A DNA stretch of 64,000 nt from JAABRB01 sp041617635 (GCA_041617635.1 JBFJOO010000005.1:41019-105018), one strand, 5' to 3'; counted from the first letter of the stretch, positions 35,188 through 43,571 are shown. The notes: a model not told the origin generated them from the sequence alone. Numbers and translations: made by a program.

Positions 35188-36453
35188 GTGACCCGAAGCG
35201 ACGTCGTCGTTCTCGGGGCGGGCATCGTCGGCATCTGCGTCGCGCTCCATCTCCAGAAGCGTGCGCGCTCGGTGACACTCGTGGACCGCCGTGGCGCGGC
35301 CGAGGAGACGTCCTTCGGCAATGCCGGACTGATCCAGCGCGAAGGCGTCTTTCCGTACGGATTCCCGCACGACTTCGGCGCGTTGCTCCGATACGGCCTG
35401 AATCGCACGATCGATGCGCACTACCATGCTTCCGCGCTGCCGCGACTCGCGCCGTTCCTATGGCAGTACTGGCATCACTCACGGCCTGCAAGGCATGCCG
35501 AAGTGGCGCGCCGCTACGCAAAGCTGATCGAGCACTGCGTGTCCGAGCACGACGCGCTCGCGCGCGAAGCGGGCGCGCTGGATCTCATCAGACGCGTGGG
35601 CTGGATCAAGGTTTTTCGCACCGCGCGCGAGCGCGACCGGCGTTTCGCCGAGGCGGAGCGCTGGCATCGCGACTTCGGGCTCAACTACCGGACGTTCGAC
35701 GCTCCGGCGCTGCAGGAACTCGAGCCGCACCTCGCGCCCGTGCTCGTGGGCGCGCTGCACTGGACCGATCCGACCAGCGTCGATGATCCGCAGGGGCTGG
35801 CGCATGCCTACCTGCGGCACTTCGAGCGCCTCGGCGGAAAGTTCGTCCAAGGCAATGCGGCGAACCTCGAGGCGCAGGGCGGCAACTGGCGGCTGCGCAC
35901 GGCGCACGGCGTGCTCGAGTCCGGCGCGGCGGTCATCGCGCTCGGCCCGTGGGCCGATGGGCTGACGCGGGCGCTCGGCTACGATCTGCCGCTCGCTGTC
36001 AAGCGCGGCTACCACATGCACTATCGGGTCGCCGGCGCGGCCCGACTCAATCACCCCACGCTGGATGCTGAACGCGGTTACTTCCTTGCTCCCATGCGTC
36101 GCGGAATCCGGCTTACCACCGGGGCGGAATTCGCCCTGCGGGATGCCATTCGCACGCCGGTGCAGCTCGGCCGCGCGGAGCCGATCGCGCGCGACCTGTT
36201 CCCGCTTGCCGGGCGGCTCGACACCGAGGCGTGGATGGGCGCGCGTCCCTGCACGCCGGACATGCTGCCGGTGATCGGCAGGGCACCGCGCCATGCGAAC
36301 CTCTGGTTTGCCTTCGGCCACGCACACCACGGGCTGACGCTCGGTCCGGTGACCGGGCGGCTGATCGCCGATATCGTCACGGGCGAAACGCCGTTCCTCG
36401 ATCCCGCACCGTATTCGGCGGAACGCTTCAGTGCCGGAACGCGCGCGCGCTGA
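35188..36453 (+). CDS. D-amino-acid dehydrogenase-like FAD oxidoreductase (DadA/DAO family)
   Basis: A 421-residue FAD protein starting at GTG 35188. The dinucleotide-binding motif is VVVLGAGIVGICVALHL at residues about 6-22, followed by FGNAGLIQREGVFPYGFP. The C-terminal part (GARPCTPDMLPVIGRAPRHANLWFAFGHAHHGLTLGPVTGRLIAD) is the DAO-family signature. It probably oxidises a D-amino or N-methyl amino acid and passes electrons to the respiratory chain. The 219-bp gap before it contains two GGCATGCC palindromes. It is convergent with the fatty-acid cluster. Confidence 0.85.
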   Translation: MTRSDVVVLGAGIVGICVALHLQKRARSVTLVDRRGAAEETSFGNAGLIQREGVFPYGFPHDFGALLRYGLNRTIDAHYHASALPRLAPFLWQYWHHSRPARHAEVARRYAKLIEHCVSEHDALAREAGALDLIRRVGWIKVFRTARERDRRFAEAERWHRDFGLNYRTFDAPALQELEPHLAPVLVGALHWTDPTSVDDPQGLAHAYLRHFERLGGKFVQGNAANLEAQGGNWRLRTAHGVLESGAAVIALGPWADGLTRALGYDLPLAVKRGYHMHYRVAGAARLNHPTLDAERGYFLAPMRRGIRLTTGAEFALRDAIRTPVQLGRAEPIARDLFPLAGRLDTEAWMGARPCTPDMLPVIGRAPRHANLWFAFGHAHHGLTLGPVTGRLIADIVTGETPFLDPAPYSAERFSAGTRAR

Positions 36454-36471
36454 TGCCGATCAGCCGAGCGA

Positions 36472-37716
36472 TCAGGACTGCCGTGCGGCTCCAGACTTTC
36501 TGGCCGGCCATTCCTTCCAGCGCCGGTGCACCCACCACCACTGCTCGGGGTGGCGCAGGATCATCCGCTCGAGGCTCGCATTGTAGAGCCGGGTGTTCGC
36601 CCGGATCTCCTCACCCACGTCCTCGCGCGCGACCGGTTCGAGCGGCTCTTCAAAGCGCAGCACGTGCCGGCCATCCGCACCGCGCCAGCTCGACGCGGGC
36701 AGCACCGGAGCGCCGCTCGCCTGCGCGATGAGCGCGACGCTGCGGAACGTGCCCGCCGAATGGCCGAAGAATTCCACGCGCACGCCATCCTTCGGCCCGG
36801 CATGCTGGTCGAACGGAAACACGACGATATCGCCCGCCGCGAGGCGCTCGAGAATGGCGTCAAGGGAGCCGCTCTTCGGCAACACGCCGAATCCCGCCTG
36901 GCGGAAGCGGCGGATGATCACGGCGTCGAGCCAGCGCGGCTTGAACGGACGCCGCACGAAGTAGAACTTGCCCTTCGCCTGCGGAAAGCTCGCGATGCCG
37001 GCGGCGGTCGAGACTTCCCAGTTGCCGAAATGGCCCGTCACGACGATCACGCCCTTGCCGCGCGCGTGCGCGGCGATGACGGTCTCGGGATTCTCGACCC
37101 ACGCGCGCGCTGCGCGTTGCGCGGCGGTCAACCAGGGAAACACCAGGAACTCGCCCACGAGTCGCCAGAGATGAGCGTAGTGCGCCTGCGCCATGCGCCG
37201 GATCTCGTCCTCCGCGACGGTCGCGCCGAACACGCGGCGCAGATTGTCCAGCACGACCCGCCGGCGCAACGGGAAGCAGTGAAAGATGAGCTTGCCCGAC
37301 AGCGGCACGGTGATGTGCTCGGGCTCGGCGAGTGCGACCGCCGAGGCGCTGGTGCGATCGTGAGTGAGCGACAATGCGATCGACTTGATGCGATGTCTGC
37401 CCAGCACGGCTTCGGCGGCGGGGCTGCATATGGCCCGGGGCGCGCCATAGGCATCGCGGGCGACCGAGAAATCCGCCGCAGTGACTAGGTTCAGGGCGGT
37501 TTCGCGCGGAAAGAGCTTGAGACACGCTTCCTTTGCCGCGAATCGCGCGGCGAGGCTCGCCGCGCGGCCGGCGCCGTCGCCGCTCTCGCGCAGCTCGTCA
37601 GCCGAGTAAAGCTTGGCGAGATCGTCCGGCGGCGATTCGCGCAGCAGGCGCTCGATGCGCGCGATCTCGACCGTGTCGATGCCGCAGCGTGCGGACGACG
37701 CGGGGGCTTCGGGCAT
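36472..37716 (-). CDS. Fusion: AcpS-like phosphopantetheinyl transferase + LpxL/HtrB acyltransferase
   Basis: A 414-residue protein with two enzymes. Residues about 10-130 match holo-ACP synthase: GIDTVEIARIERLL, RFAAKEACLKLF and LSLTHDRTSASAVALAE. Residues about 140-410 match lipid A late acyltransferases: VVLDNLRRVFG and the HX4E catalytic dyad His229/Glu234 in TGHFGNWE, then HPEQWWWVHRRWK near the C-terminus. The usual N-terminal membrane helix of LpxL is replaced by the PPTase. It is the last gene of the seven-gene cluster, 5 bp after the chain-length factor. It would both activate the cluster's carrier protein and transfer the finished acyl chain; the acceptor is unknown. Confidence 0.85.
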   Translation of the reverse strand: MPEAPASSARCGIDTVEIARIERLLRESPPDDLAKLYSADELRESGDGAGRAASLAARFAAKEACLKLFPRETALNLVTAADFSVARDAYGAPRAICSPAAEAVLGRHRIKSIALSLTHDRTSASAVALAEPEHITVPLSGKLIFHCFPLRRRVVLDNLRRVFGATVAEDEIRRMAQAHYAHLWRLVGEFLVFPWLTAAQRAARAWVENPETVIAAHARGKGVIVVTGHFGNWEVSTAAGIASFPQAKGKFYFVRRPFKPRWLDAVIIRRFRQAGFGVLPKSGSLDAILERLAAGDIVVFPFDQHAGPKDGVRVEFFGHSAGTFRSVALIAQASGAPVLPASSWRGADGRHVLRFEEPLEPVAREDVGEEIRANTRLYNASLERMILRHPEQWWWVHRRWKEWPARKSGAARQS

Positions 37717-37721
37717 CGGTG

Positions 37722-39008
37722 CTACGCAGCGCGAGCGGCACGGAACACGAGCGCCGCGTTGGTTCCGCCGAAGCCGCGCGACACGATGAGCGCGACGTCG
37801 CTTCGCGGCGTCTGCGCACGCGCGGACACCGGCATGCGCGCAAGCGCGGGATCGGGCTCGCGCAGCGTCGCGATGCCCGGCACGGATCGCGCGCGCAGCG
37901 CCTCGAGCGCGAGCACGCAATCCAGCATGCCGGATGCGGCGATCAGGTGGCCGAACGCCCACTTGAATCCGGTGACCGGCGGCGGGTCGTCGCCGAAGAC
38001 GCGGCGAATGGCCGCCGCCTCGGATGCATCCGAGTTGCGCGTGCCGTTCGCGTGCGCGACGATCATGCCGACGTCGGCCGCACGCAGTCCCGCATCGTCG
38101 AGCGCCGCCTGCATCGCCGCGGCGGGACCTTCACCGTCGTCGCGTATCGGCAGCAGACCTTCGCCCTCGATCGTCGAGCCGCCGCCGAGATACTCGCCGA
38201 GCACGGGAACGCCGCGCGCCGCCGCGGAGGCCTCGGTCTCGAGCACGAGCCCGCCGGCACCCTCGCCGAAAAGGCTGCCGTCCCGTCCGGCATCGAACGG
38301 TCGCAGCACCTCCTTGGCGACCACGCCGATGGCGTCGTAATAGACGAGCGTCTGCGGCTCGATCGGCGCGTCGTGCGCGACCGTGACGGCGCGATCGGCC
38401 TCGGCCGCGCGCAGACCGATTGCGGCCTCCATGATGGCGAGCATGCCGCTCACGCTGTGGTTCGTGATGCAGGCGTTCGCCCCCTTCAGGTTGTACTTGA
38501 TACCGATGTGGCACAGCACGTTGTTGGGCAGTGCCCGCAGCAGCCACATCGGATTCACGACCTCGGGGAGCTGGCGGCCGAATTCGACGAGGTCGCCTGC
38601 TGCGCTCGTCATGAGCGGAAAATAATCGTACTGGCCATCGTACGTTCCGCCGCCGGAGCCGACGTAGACGCCGGTCCGGTCGCTGTATTCCGCGGCAGCG
38701 GCCTCCTCCAGCCCATCGCGCCACGCCGCAATGCCCGCTGCATCGATCGCGCGGCTTGCCGCGTACAGGCCGAACACATCGGAACGCCGGATGAACTTGA
38801 GGATCTTGCGGTCGCCCAGCAGCTTGGCCGGCTCGAGGCTCCGAACCTCGCCCGCGCGCTGCCGCGGCCAACCCGTCACGTCCCACAGCGCGATGGGGCC
38901 GATCGCGGATCGGCCGGACTGCAGAGTCTCCCAGATTTCCGCCGGACTCCTGCCCGCCGCGCAGATCGCGCCGCTGCCCGTGATGAGGATTCTCGGGTCC
39001 CCGGCCAT
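37722..39008 (-). CDS. Ketosynthase-like chain-length factor (catalytic residues lost)
   Basis: A 428-residue FabF-fold protein. Aligned by eye to FabF, the active Cys is replaced by Ser185 (TNHSVSGM against TACxSG) and the first His by Asn321 (HANGTRNSD against AHGTSTP); only the last His354 (KWAFGHLIAASG) remains. It starts in a TGATG overlap with the intact ketosynthase gene. The pair therefore looks like the KS/CLF heterodimers of type II polyketide and aryl polyene systems, where the inactive partner sets chain length. Confidence 0.85.
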   Translation of the reverse strand: MAGDPRILITGSGAICAAGRSPAEIWETLQSGRSAIGPIALWDVTGWPRQRAGEVRSLEPAKLLGDRKILKFIRRSDVFGLYAASRAIDAAGIAAWRDGLEEAAAAEYSDRTGVYVGSGGGTYDGQYDYFPLMTSAAGDLVEFGRQLPEVVNPMWLLRALPNNVLCHIGIKYNLKGANACITNHSVSGMLAIMEAAIGLRAAEADRAVTVAHDAPIEPQTLVYYDAIGVVAKEVLRPFDAGRDGSLFGEGAGGLVLETEASAAARGVPVLGEYLGGGSTIEGEGLLPIRDDGEGPAAAMQAALDDAGLRAADVGMIVAHANGTRNSDASEAAAIRRVFGDDPPPVTGFKWAFGHLIAASGMLDCVLALEALRARSVPGIATLREPDPALARMPVSARAQTPRSDVALIVSRGFGGTNAALVFRAARAA

Positions 39009-40306
39009 CACCCGAGCTCCGCGGGATTGCGCAGCGCGACGCAGCTGTTGGAACCGCCGAAACCGAGCGAGTTCGACAGCGCGATCCGGACGCGACGCTC
39101 GCGCGGGCGGTCGCGCACGATGTCCAGATGCTCGCAGTCCGCATCGGTCTCGCGCAGATTCGCGTTCACGGGCAGCACGCCGTGATGGATGGCGAGCGCG
39201 CACACCGCGGCCTCGACTGCGCCCGCCGCCGCGATGAGATGGCCCATCACGCTCTTCGTCGAGCTGACGGCCACACTGCCGACGTGCGCACCGAACACCA
39301 CCTTCGCCGCCGCGCTCTCGCTGCGGTCGTTCATGGGCGTCGAGGTGCCGTGCGCGTTGAGATAGTCCACGTCGGTGGGCTCGGCCCCGGCATCGCCGAG
39401 CGCCTGGCGCATGGCCTGGATCGGGCCGTCGCCCGATGGGTGCGAATCGGTTATGCGATAGCTGGAAAGCGAGTTGCCGTCGCCGGCGAGCTCCGCATAA
39501 ATGCGCGCGCCGCGTCGGCGCGCCGCCTCCCATTCCTCGAGGACCAGGAACCCCGCCCCTTCACCCAGCACGAATCCATTGCGGGTGGCGTCGAAGGGGC
39601 GGCTCGCGCGCTCGGGCGTTTCGTTGTCCGGGGAAACTGCGCCGAGCAGGCAAAAGCCGGCGAGGCCGATTGGCGAGACCATCGAGTCGAATCCGCCCGC
39701 GAGCACGCGATCGACCGTGCCGCGGCGGATCAGCTTCATCGCGGTGCCGACCGCCTGCCCCCCCGATGCGCAGGCGGTGTGGACGGACGTCGCATAGCCG
39801 CGAATGCCGAAGCGCCGGGCGAGGAGCGAAACCCCGGCGGTGGACTGGCTCCGGCAGAACGCCATCGGGTCGTGCGCCGCTTCGTCGGTCAGCAGGCGCG
39901 CGACATCGATCTCGCCGCCCGCCGCGGAATGGGCATGCACCGCAGCGAGGGTCGCATAATCGACGCCCATCATGCCGGTGCCCACGGCCACGCCCCAGCG
40001 CGTGGCGGTCTCGGGCGCGGGGCGGATACCGGAATCGCGAATCGCCTCATCGGCCGCCGCCACCGCGAAGGCGTGCGAGCGATTCGCGAACTTCAGAAGC
40101 TTGCGATCGTCGATCACCGCGCGCGGATCGAATCCCTTCACCTCCGCGGCGATGCGCGTCGAGAAACCGCTCGCATCGAAGAGCGTCACGGGCGCGACGC
40201 CGCTGCGACCCGCGAGCAACGCGTCCCACGTCGTCGCGACGTCGTTGCCGGCCGGCGTGACGAGCCCCAGGCCGGTCACCGCGACCCTGCGCCGCGGCAC
40301 GCTCAT
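39008..40306 (-). CDS. Beta-ketoacyl-ACP synthase (FabF type)
   Basis: A 432-residue condensing enzyme with the complete triad: Cys179 (HTACASGG), His319 (NAHGTSTPMND) and His356 (TKSVMGHLIAAAG). N-terminal VAVTGLGLVTPAGND and C-terminal NSLGFGGSNSCVALR are typical. It overlaps both neighbours by a few bases (ATGA with the dehydratase gene, TGATG with the chain-length factor), so the three are translated in step. It would extend acyl chains carried by the cluster's own carrier protein. Confidence 0.93.
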   Translation of the reverse strand: MSVPRRRVAVTGLGLVTPAGNDVATTWDALLAGRSGVAPVTLFDASGFSTRIAAEVKGFDPRAVIDDRKLLKFANRSHAFAVAAADEAIRDSGIRPAPETATRWGVAVGTGMMGVDYATLAAVHAHSAAGGEIDVARLLTDEAAHDPMAFCRSQSTAGVSLLARRFGIRGYATSVHTACASGGQAVGTAMKLIRRGTVDRVLAGGFDSMVSPIGLAGFCLLGAVSPDNETPERASRPFDATRNGFVLGEGAGFLVLEEWEAARRRGARIYAELAGDGNSLSSYRITDSHPSGDGPIQAMRQALGDAGAEPTDVDYLNAHGTSTPMNDRSESAAAKVVFGAHVGSVAVSSTKSVMGHLIAAAGAVEAAVCALAIHHGVLPVNANLRETDADCEHLDIVRDRPRERRVRIALSNSLGFGGSNSCVALRNPAELG

Positions 40307-41145
40307 GCGTTTCTCCGCGCCACGATCTCCACCCGCGCGGTCGCGACGGGCTTGCCGTTCGCACGCGCCGAGAGCTTCGCCGCAAAAGCGTAGGCCTCCG
40401 CCGGCACGCGCTCCGCCCCGATCTCCAGCTCCTGCCCGGGGGAGATGAACGCGCGGATCTTCACGTCCAGGATCCGCGCGGCGGAGAGCTCGGTGCCGGC
40501 GGGAGGTGCCAAAGCCTCGCGCGCCAAGCCGATCGCGAGGCGGATCTGGCTGTCGAGCAGCAGCGTCGCTGGAAAGACCGGACGCCGCGGGAAGTGGTCC
40601 TGGAAGAAAGCGGCCGATGCGGGCACGCGCAGCAGCGCCTTGGCGCGCTCGCCGGGGGAGGACTCGACGGGCACGAGCTCGAATGCCGGCACGCCCGCGA
40701 ACCGGTCGCTCGCCGCGCCCGCGCCACAGAGCAATTCATAGTCGCTGCGCAACGCGTCGGGCGCATCGAATTCTTCCGCAGGCAGCATCGGACCGAGACA
40801 CTGATCGAGCACGATCACGGGTTCTCCGCCCACGACCGCCCGTCCAGCGTAGGCCACGTCATCGTCGGTGCACGTCTCGAGATCGGCCTCGAGCGCGAGC
40901 GAATCGCCCGGCTTGACCGTGCGCAGAAATCGCGTTTCGCGCGCCAGCCCCGCCACCGGCCGCCGTCGGAACCCGAGATGCGCCATGCTCGCCCATGCGG
41001 CAAGCTGGCCCACCGACTCCGCAACGAGCGATGCGGGAAACTCGCGCACCCGGGTCGGAACGTGAAACGTTCCGCGCACGCGCACGCCGGGCACGACGTC
41101 GGTGATGCGATCGACAAAGGAGAAAGCGCGGAAGCGCTCGCCCAT
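40303..41145 (-). CDS. Double-hotdog FabA/FabZ-like dehydratase
   Basis: A 280-residue protein with two hotdog-like repeats, about 1-125 and 145-280. Repeat 1 keeps a Glu43 in LVAESVGQLAAW but lacks the HFP histidine. Repeat 2 has His184 (FQDHFPRRPVFPATLLLD) and Asp198 at the position of the FabA aspartate. It would dehydrate 3-hydroxyacyl-ACP in the cluster. The intact His/Asp pair of repeat 2 argues for activity, but substrate and position of the double bond are unknown. It overlaps the ketosynthase start (ATGA). Confidence 0.75.
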   Translation of the reverse strand: MGERFRAFSFVDRITDVVPGVRVRGTFHVPTRVREFPASLVAESVGQLAAWASMAHLGFRRRPVAGLARETRFLRTVKPGDSLALEADLETCTDDDVAYAGRAVVGGEPVIVLDQCLGPMLPAEEFDAPDALRSDYELLCGAGAASDRFAGVPAFELVPVESSPGERAKALLRVPASAAFFQDHFPRRPVFPATLLLDSQIRLAIGLAREALAPPAGTELSAARILDVKIRAFISPGQELEIGAERVPAEAYAFAAKLSARANGKPVATARVEIVARRNA

Positions 41146-41175
41146 CGGTATTCCGAGCCCCGCGTGCGCGCCGGC

Positions 41176-41601
41176 TCAGCCGGCGTCCTTCTGCGCACGG
41201 ACCACCAGCTTGCAGAACGTCTCGGCGGTGAACAGGCGCGGCACATCGGCCACCTTGAGTGGCGACTTGATGCGGTCGGCGGGCACCTCGGAAAGGAACG
41301 TGCGTACGCGCGCGATGCCGGCGTCGGTCACCATGCCCTTCTGCTCGAACTCCGCCTCGGGCAGATCCCCGCGCGCATCCTCCACGATCTTGCCCCGGGG
41401 GATCTTCACTTTGAAGGCGCGCTCCAGGCGGAACACGAGGTCGAGAAAATCGATCGACTCCGCGTCGAGGCCATCGATCAGCGACACGTCCAGCTTGACG
41501 TCCTCGGCGTCGCACCCCAGCGCATCGGCGATCGTCGCCGCGACGGTGGGGTAAACCGCCATGATCTCTTCCTTAGTGATTTCCGCCTGCGCCATTTCCA
41601 T
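41176..41601 (-). CDS. AcpXL-like long acyl carrier protein
   Basis: A 141-residue carrier protein, much longer than the usual 80. The phosphopantetheine site is Ser49 in LDAESIDFLDLVF, and the following stretch (RLERAFKVKIPRGKIVEDARGDLP) resembles rhizobial AcpXL (SLDFLDIVF...FGIKIP...EEYF). An extra C-terminal part of about 50 residues precedes the last helix. The start at 41601 overlaps the fabG stop (TGATG); the ATG at 41595 is a good alternative because it has better spacing from GGAG. It is presumably charged by the PPTase fusion of the same cluster. Confidence 0.85.
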   Translation of the reverse strand: MEMAQAEITKEEIMAVYPTVAATIADALGCDAEDVKLDVSLIDGLDAESIDFLDLVFRLERAFKVKIPRGKIVEDARGDLPEAEFEQKGMVTDAGIARVRTFLSEVPADRIKSPLKVADVPRLFTAETFCKLVVRAQKDAG

Positions 41602-42353
41602 CACTCCATCTTGAATCCGCCGTCCACGTGCAGCACCTGGCCGGTAATGTACTCGGCAAAGCCGGACGCGAGGAACCACACTGCGTGGGCGATCTCCTCC
41701 GGTCTGCCGAACCGCCGGAGCAGGATGCGCGACTTCACCTCGTCGCCCGCCAGATCGCGGACGGCTTGCGACATTTCGGTCTCGATGACACCCGGCGCGA
41801 CCGCGTTCACCGTGATGCGGCGCGATGCGAGCTCCACGGCGAGCGCCCGCGTGAGCGCGTTGATCGCGCCCTTGCTCGCCGCGTAGTTCGTCTGGCCGCG
41901 GCCGCCCTTCTCGCCCGAGACCGAGCTCACGTTGATGATCTTGCCGGCGCGCCGGGAGATCATGTGCGGCACGACCGCGCGCGTCACGTTGAAGACGCCT
42001 CCCACGTTCGTGTCGAGCACCGCCTGCACATCCTCGGGCCCGAGCAAGGCGAGCAGATTATCACGGATCATTCCCGCATTGTTCACCAGGATATCGATGC
42101 GCTCGCACCGATCCGCCACACGCTCCACAGCCGCCGCGCACGTCTCCGCGTCGGTCACGTCGACCTGCTCCGCTGCCACGCGCCGACCGGCGGCGCGCGC
42201 AGCGGACACGACCTCTTCGGCCGCCGCCGCGTTGCCCTTGTAGAAAAACGTCACGTCCGCGCCGTCGGCCGCGAGCCGCTCGACGATCGCGCGGCCGATA
42301 CCGCGGCTGCCGCCCGTGACGATCACCGTCTTGCCGGCTAGCCCCGAATCCAT
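41601..42353 (-). CDS. 3-oxoacyl-ACP reductase (FabG type)
   Basis: A 250-residue short-chain dehydrogenase. The cofactor motif TGGSRGIG is at residues 13-20, NNAG at 91-94, and the catalytic Tyr157/Lys161 in YAASK. The C-terminus (YITGQVLHVDGGFKM) is typical FabG. The start at 42353 has a GAGGGA ribosome site and lies 7 bp after the preceding gene's stop; a longer frame to 42395 is not needed. It provides the ketoreduction step of the cluster. Confidence 0.9.
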   Translation of the reverse strand: MDSGLAGKTVIVTGGSRGIGRAIVERLAADGADVTFFYKGNAAAAEEVVSAARAAGRRVAAEQVDVTDAETCAAAVERVADRCERIDILVNNAGMIRDNLLALLGPEDVQAVLDTNVGGVFNVTRAVVPHMISRRAGKIINVSSVSGEKGGRGQTNYAASKGAINALTRALAVELASRRITVNAVAPGVIETEMSQAVRDLAGDEVKSRILLRRFGRPEEIAHAVWFLASGFAEYITGQVLHVDGGFKME

Positions 42354-42360
42354 CCGTCCC

Positions 42361-43116
42361 TCATCCCGAGATCGCAAAGCCGCCGTCGACGACAAGCGTG
42401 TGTCCGTTGATCATGGCCGCCTCCGGGAGACACAAGAGATACACGGCGCCCGCAACGTCCTCGGGCGTAAGCGTGGGCCCGGCGGGCGTGCGCTGCGCGA
42501 ACGATTCGAGCAGCTGCTCGCGATTCGGGAAGTAACCGAGCGCATCGGTGTCGACCACCCCTGCGCTGACCGTGTTCACGCGGATGCCGCGCGGACCCAG
42601 CTCCTGCGCCAGCGTGCGGACCATGGCTTCGAGCGCCGCTTTGGATGCCCCGACGAATCCGTACGCGGGCATCGCGCGCACGGCACCGAGGCTCGACATT
42701 GCGATGATGCGGCCGCCGGCGGGCATCATCGGGACCACGTGCTGCGCAAGCAGCGTGAGCGCCAGCGCGTTCGTCTCCATGCACCAGCGCCAGTGCTTGA
42801 GCGACATCTCCATGGCCGGCCGCAGCACGCCGCTCGCGGCGTTGCTCACCAGGATATCGACGCGCTCGAAGTGCTTGCGCAGTTCCGCGAAGAGCTCGTC
42901 GACGCTGTCCGGCATGCCCACGCTCGCCTTGAGCGCGCACGCGCGCCGGCCCATCGCGCGCAGCTCCCTGCACAGCGCTTCCGCCTCGTCGTGGCTGTTG
43001 TAATAGTTCACCGCCACGTCGCATCCCGCGGTGGCGAGCTTGCGCGCGATCGCGCGGCCGATGCCGCGTGCCGCCCCCGTCACGAGCGCGACCTTGCCGT
43101 CCAAAGCGCCTGCCAT
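42361..43116 (-). CDS. FabL-like enoyl-ACP reductase (SDR family)
   Basis: A 251-residue SDR. Besides TGAARGIG (13-20) it has the FabL pattern with Tyr152 and Lys159 six residues apart (AYGFVGASKAALEA) instead of YxxxK. Several stretches closely recall Bacillus FabL: SNAASGVLRP, the VDTDALGYFPNREQLLE region and MINGHTLVVDGG. An ordinary FabG role is the alternative. It is the first gene of the cluster, with an AGGAG ribosome site, 59 bp downstream of the RNase P RNA. A dedicated enoyl reductase implies a saturated product. Confidence 0.82.
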   Translation of the reverse strand: MAGALDGKVALVTGAARGIGRAIARKLATAGCDVAVNYYNSHDEAEALCRELRAMGRRACALKASVGMPDSVDELFAELRKHFERVDILVSNAASGVLRPAMEMSLKHWRWCMETNALALTLLAQHVVPMMPAGGRIIAMSSLGAVRAMPAYGFVGASKAALEAMVRTLAQELGPRGIRVNTVSAGVVDTDALGYFPNREQLLESFAQRTPAGPTLTPEDVAGAVYLLCLPEAAMINGHTLVVDGGFAISG

Positions 43117-43144
43117 AGTCTCCTGCTCGCTGACCGGTCGTTCT

Positions 43145-43166
43145 GCCGGGCTCTCGCGAGCCCGGC
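43145..43166 (-). terminator. Hairpin between rnpB and the fabL-like gene
   Basis: A perfect 9-bp stem (GCCGGGCTC / GAGCCCGGC) with a 4-nt loop lies just past the 3' end of the RNase P RNA on the minus strand. There is no T-run, so read-through into the lipid cluster is possible and could be its source of transcripts. Confidence 0.5.
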
Positions 43167-43175
43167 GCGTTCAAA

Positions 43176-43564
43176 GGTGAAGCTGGCCGATAAGCCGGGT
43201 TCTGTCCGGCGCCTCGCGGCGCTCCGGCAGTCATTCATCTAGGCCCTGGGTCGCCCCGGGGCTCGAGCAACCAACCCGCAGGCATCGGGCGAGCAGCCCT
43301 CGAACGCCTGCCTATTCGGTCTTGCTCCGGGTGGGGTTTACCAGCCAGCCCTGTTACCAGGACCGCGGTGCGCTCTTACCGCACCATTTCACCCTTGCCT
43401 GATCTCCCCCGCTGACGAATCAGCGGGCGAGCCATCGGCGGTGTGTTTTCTGTTGCACTTTCCGTCGCCTCGCGACGCCCGGCCGTTAGCCGGCACCCTG
43501 CTCTGTGGAGCCCGGACTTTCCTCTGAAAAGCAAACGCTTCCCAGCGACTGCCTAGCCAGCTTC
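43176..43564 (-). ncRNA. rnpB: RNase P RNA, bacterial type A
   Basis: About 389 nt. On the minus strand the 5' end reads GAAGCTGGCTAGGCAGTCGC, followed by the conserved GAGGAAAGTCCGGGCTCCAC; the 3' part contains the universal AGAACCCGGCTTATCGG. The ends pair (GAAGCTGGC with GCCAGCTTC). It is the catalytic RNA that trims tRNA 5' leaders. The 5' end at 43564 fits a -10 box 7 bp upstream; the 3' end is approximate. Confidence 0.95.
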
Positions 43565-43571
43565 GGTCGCA

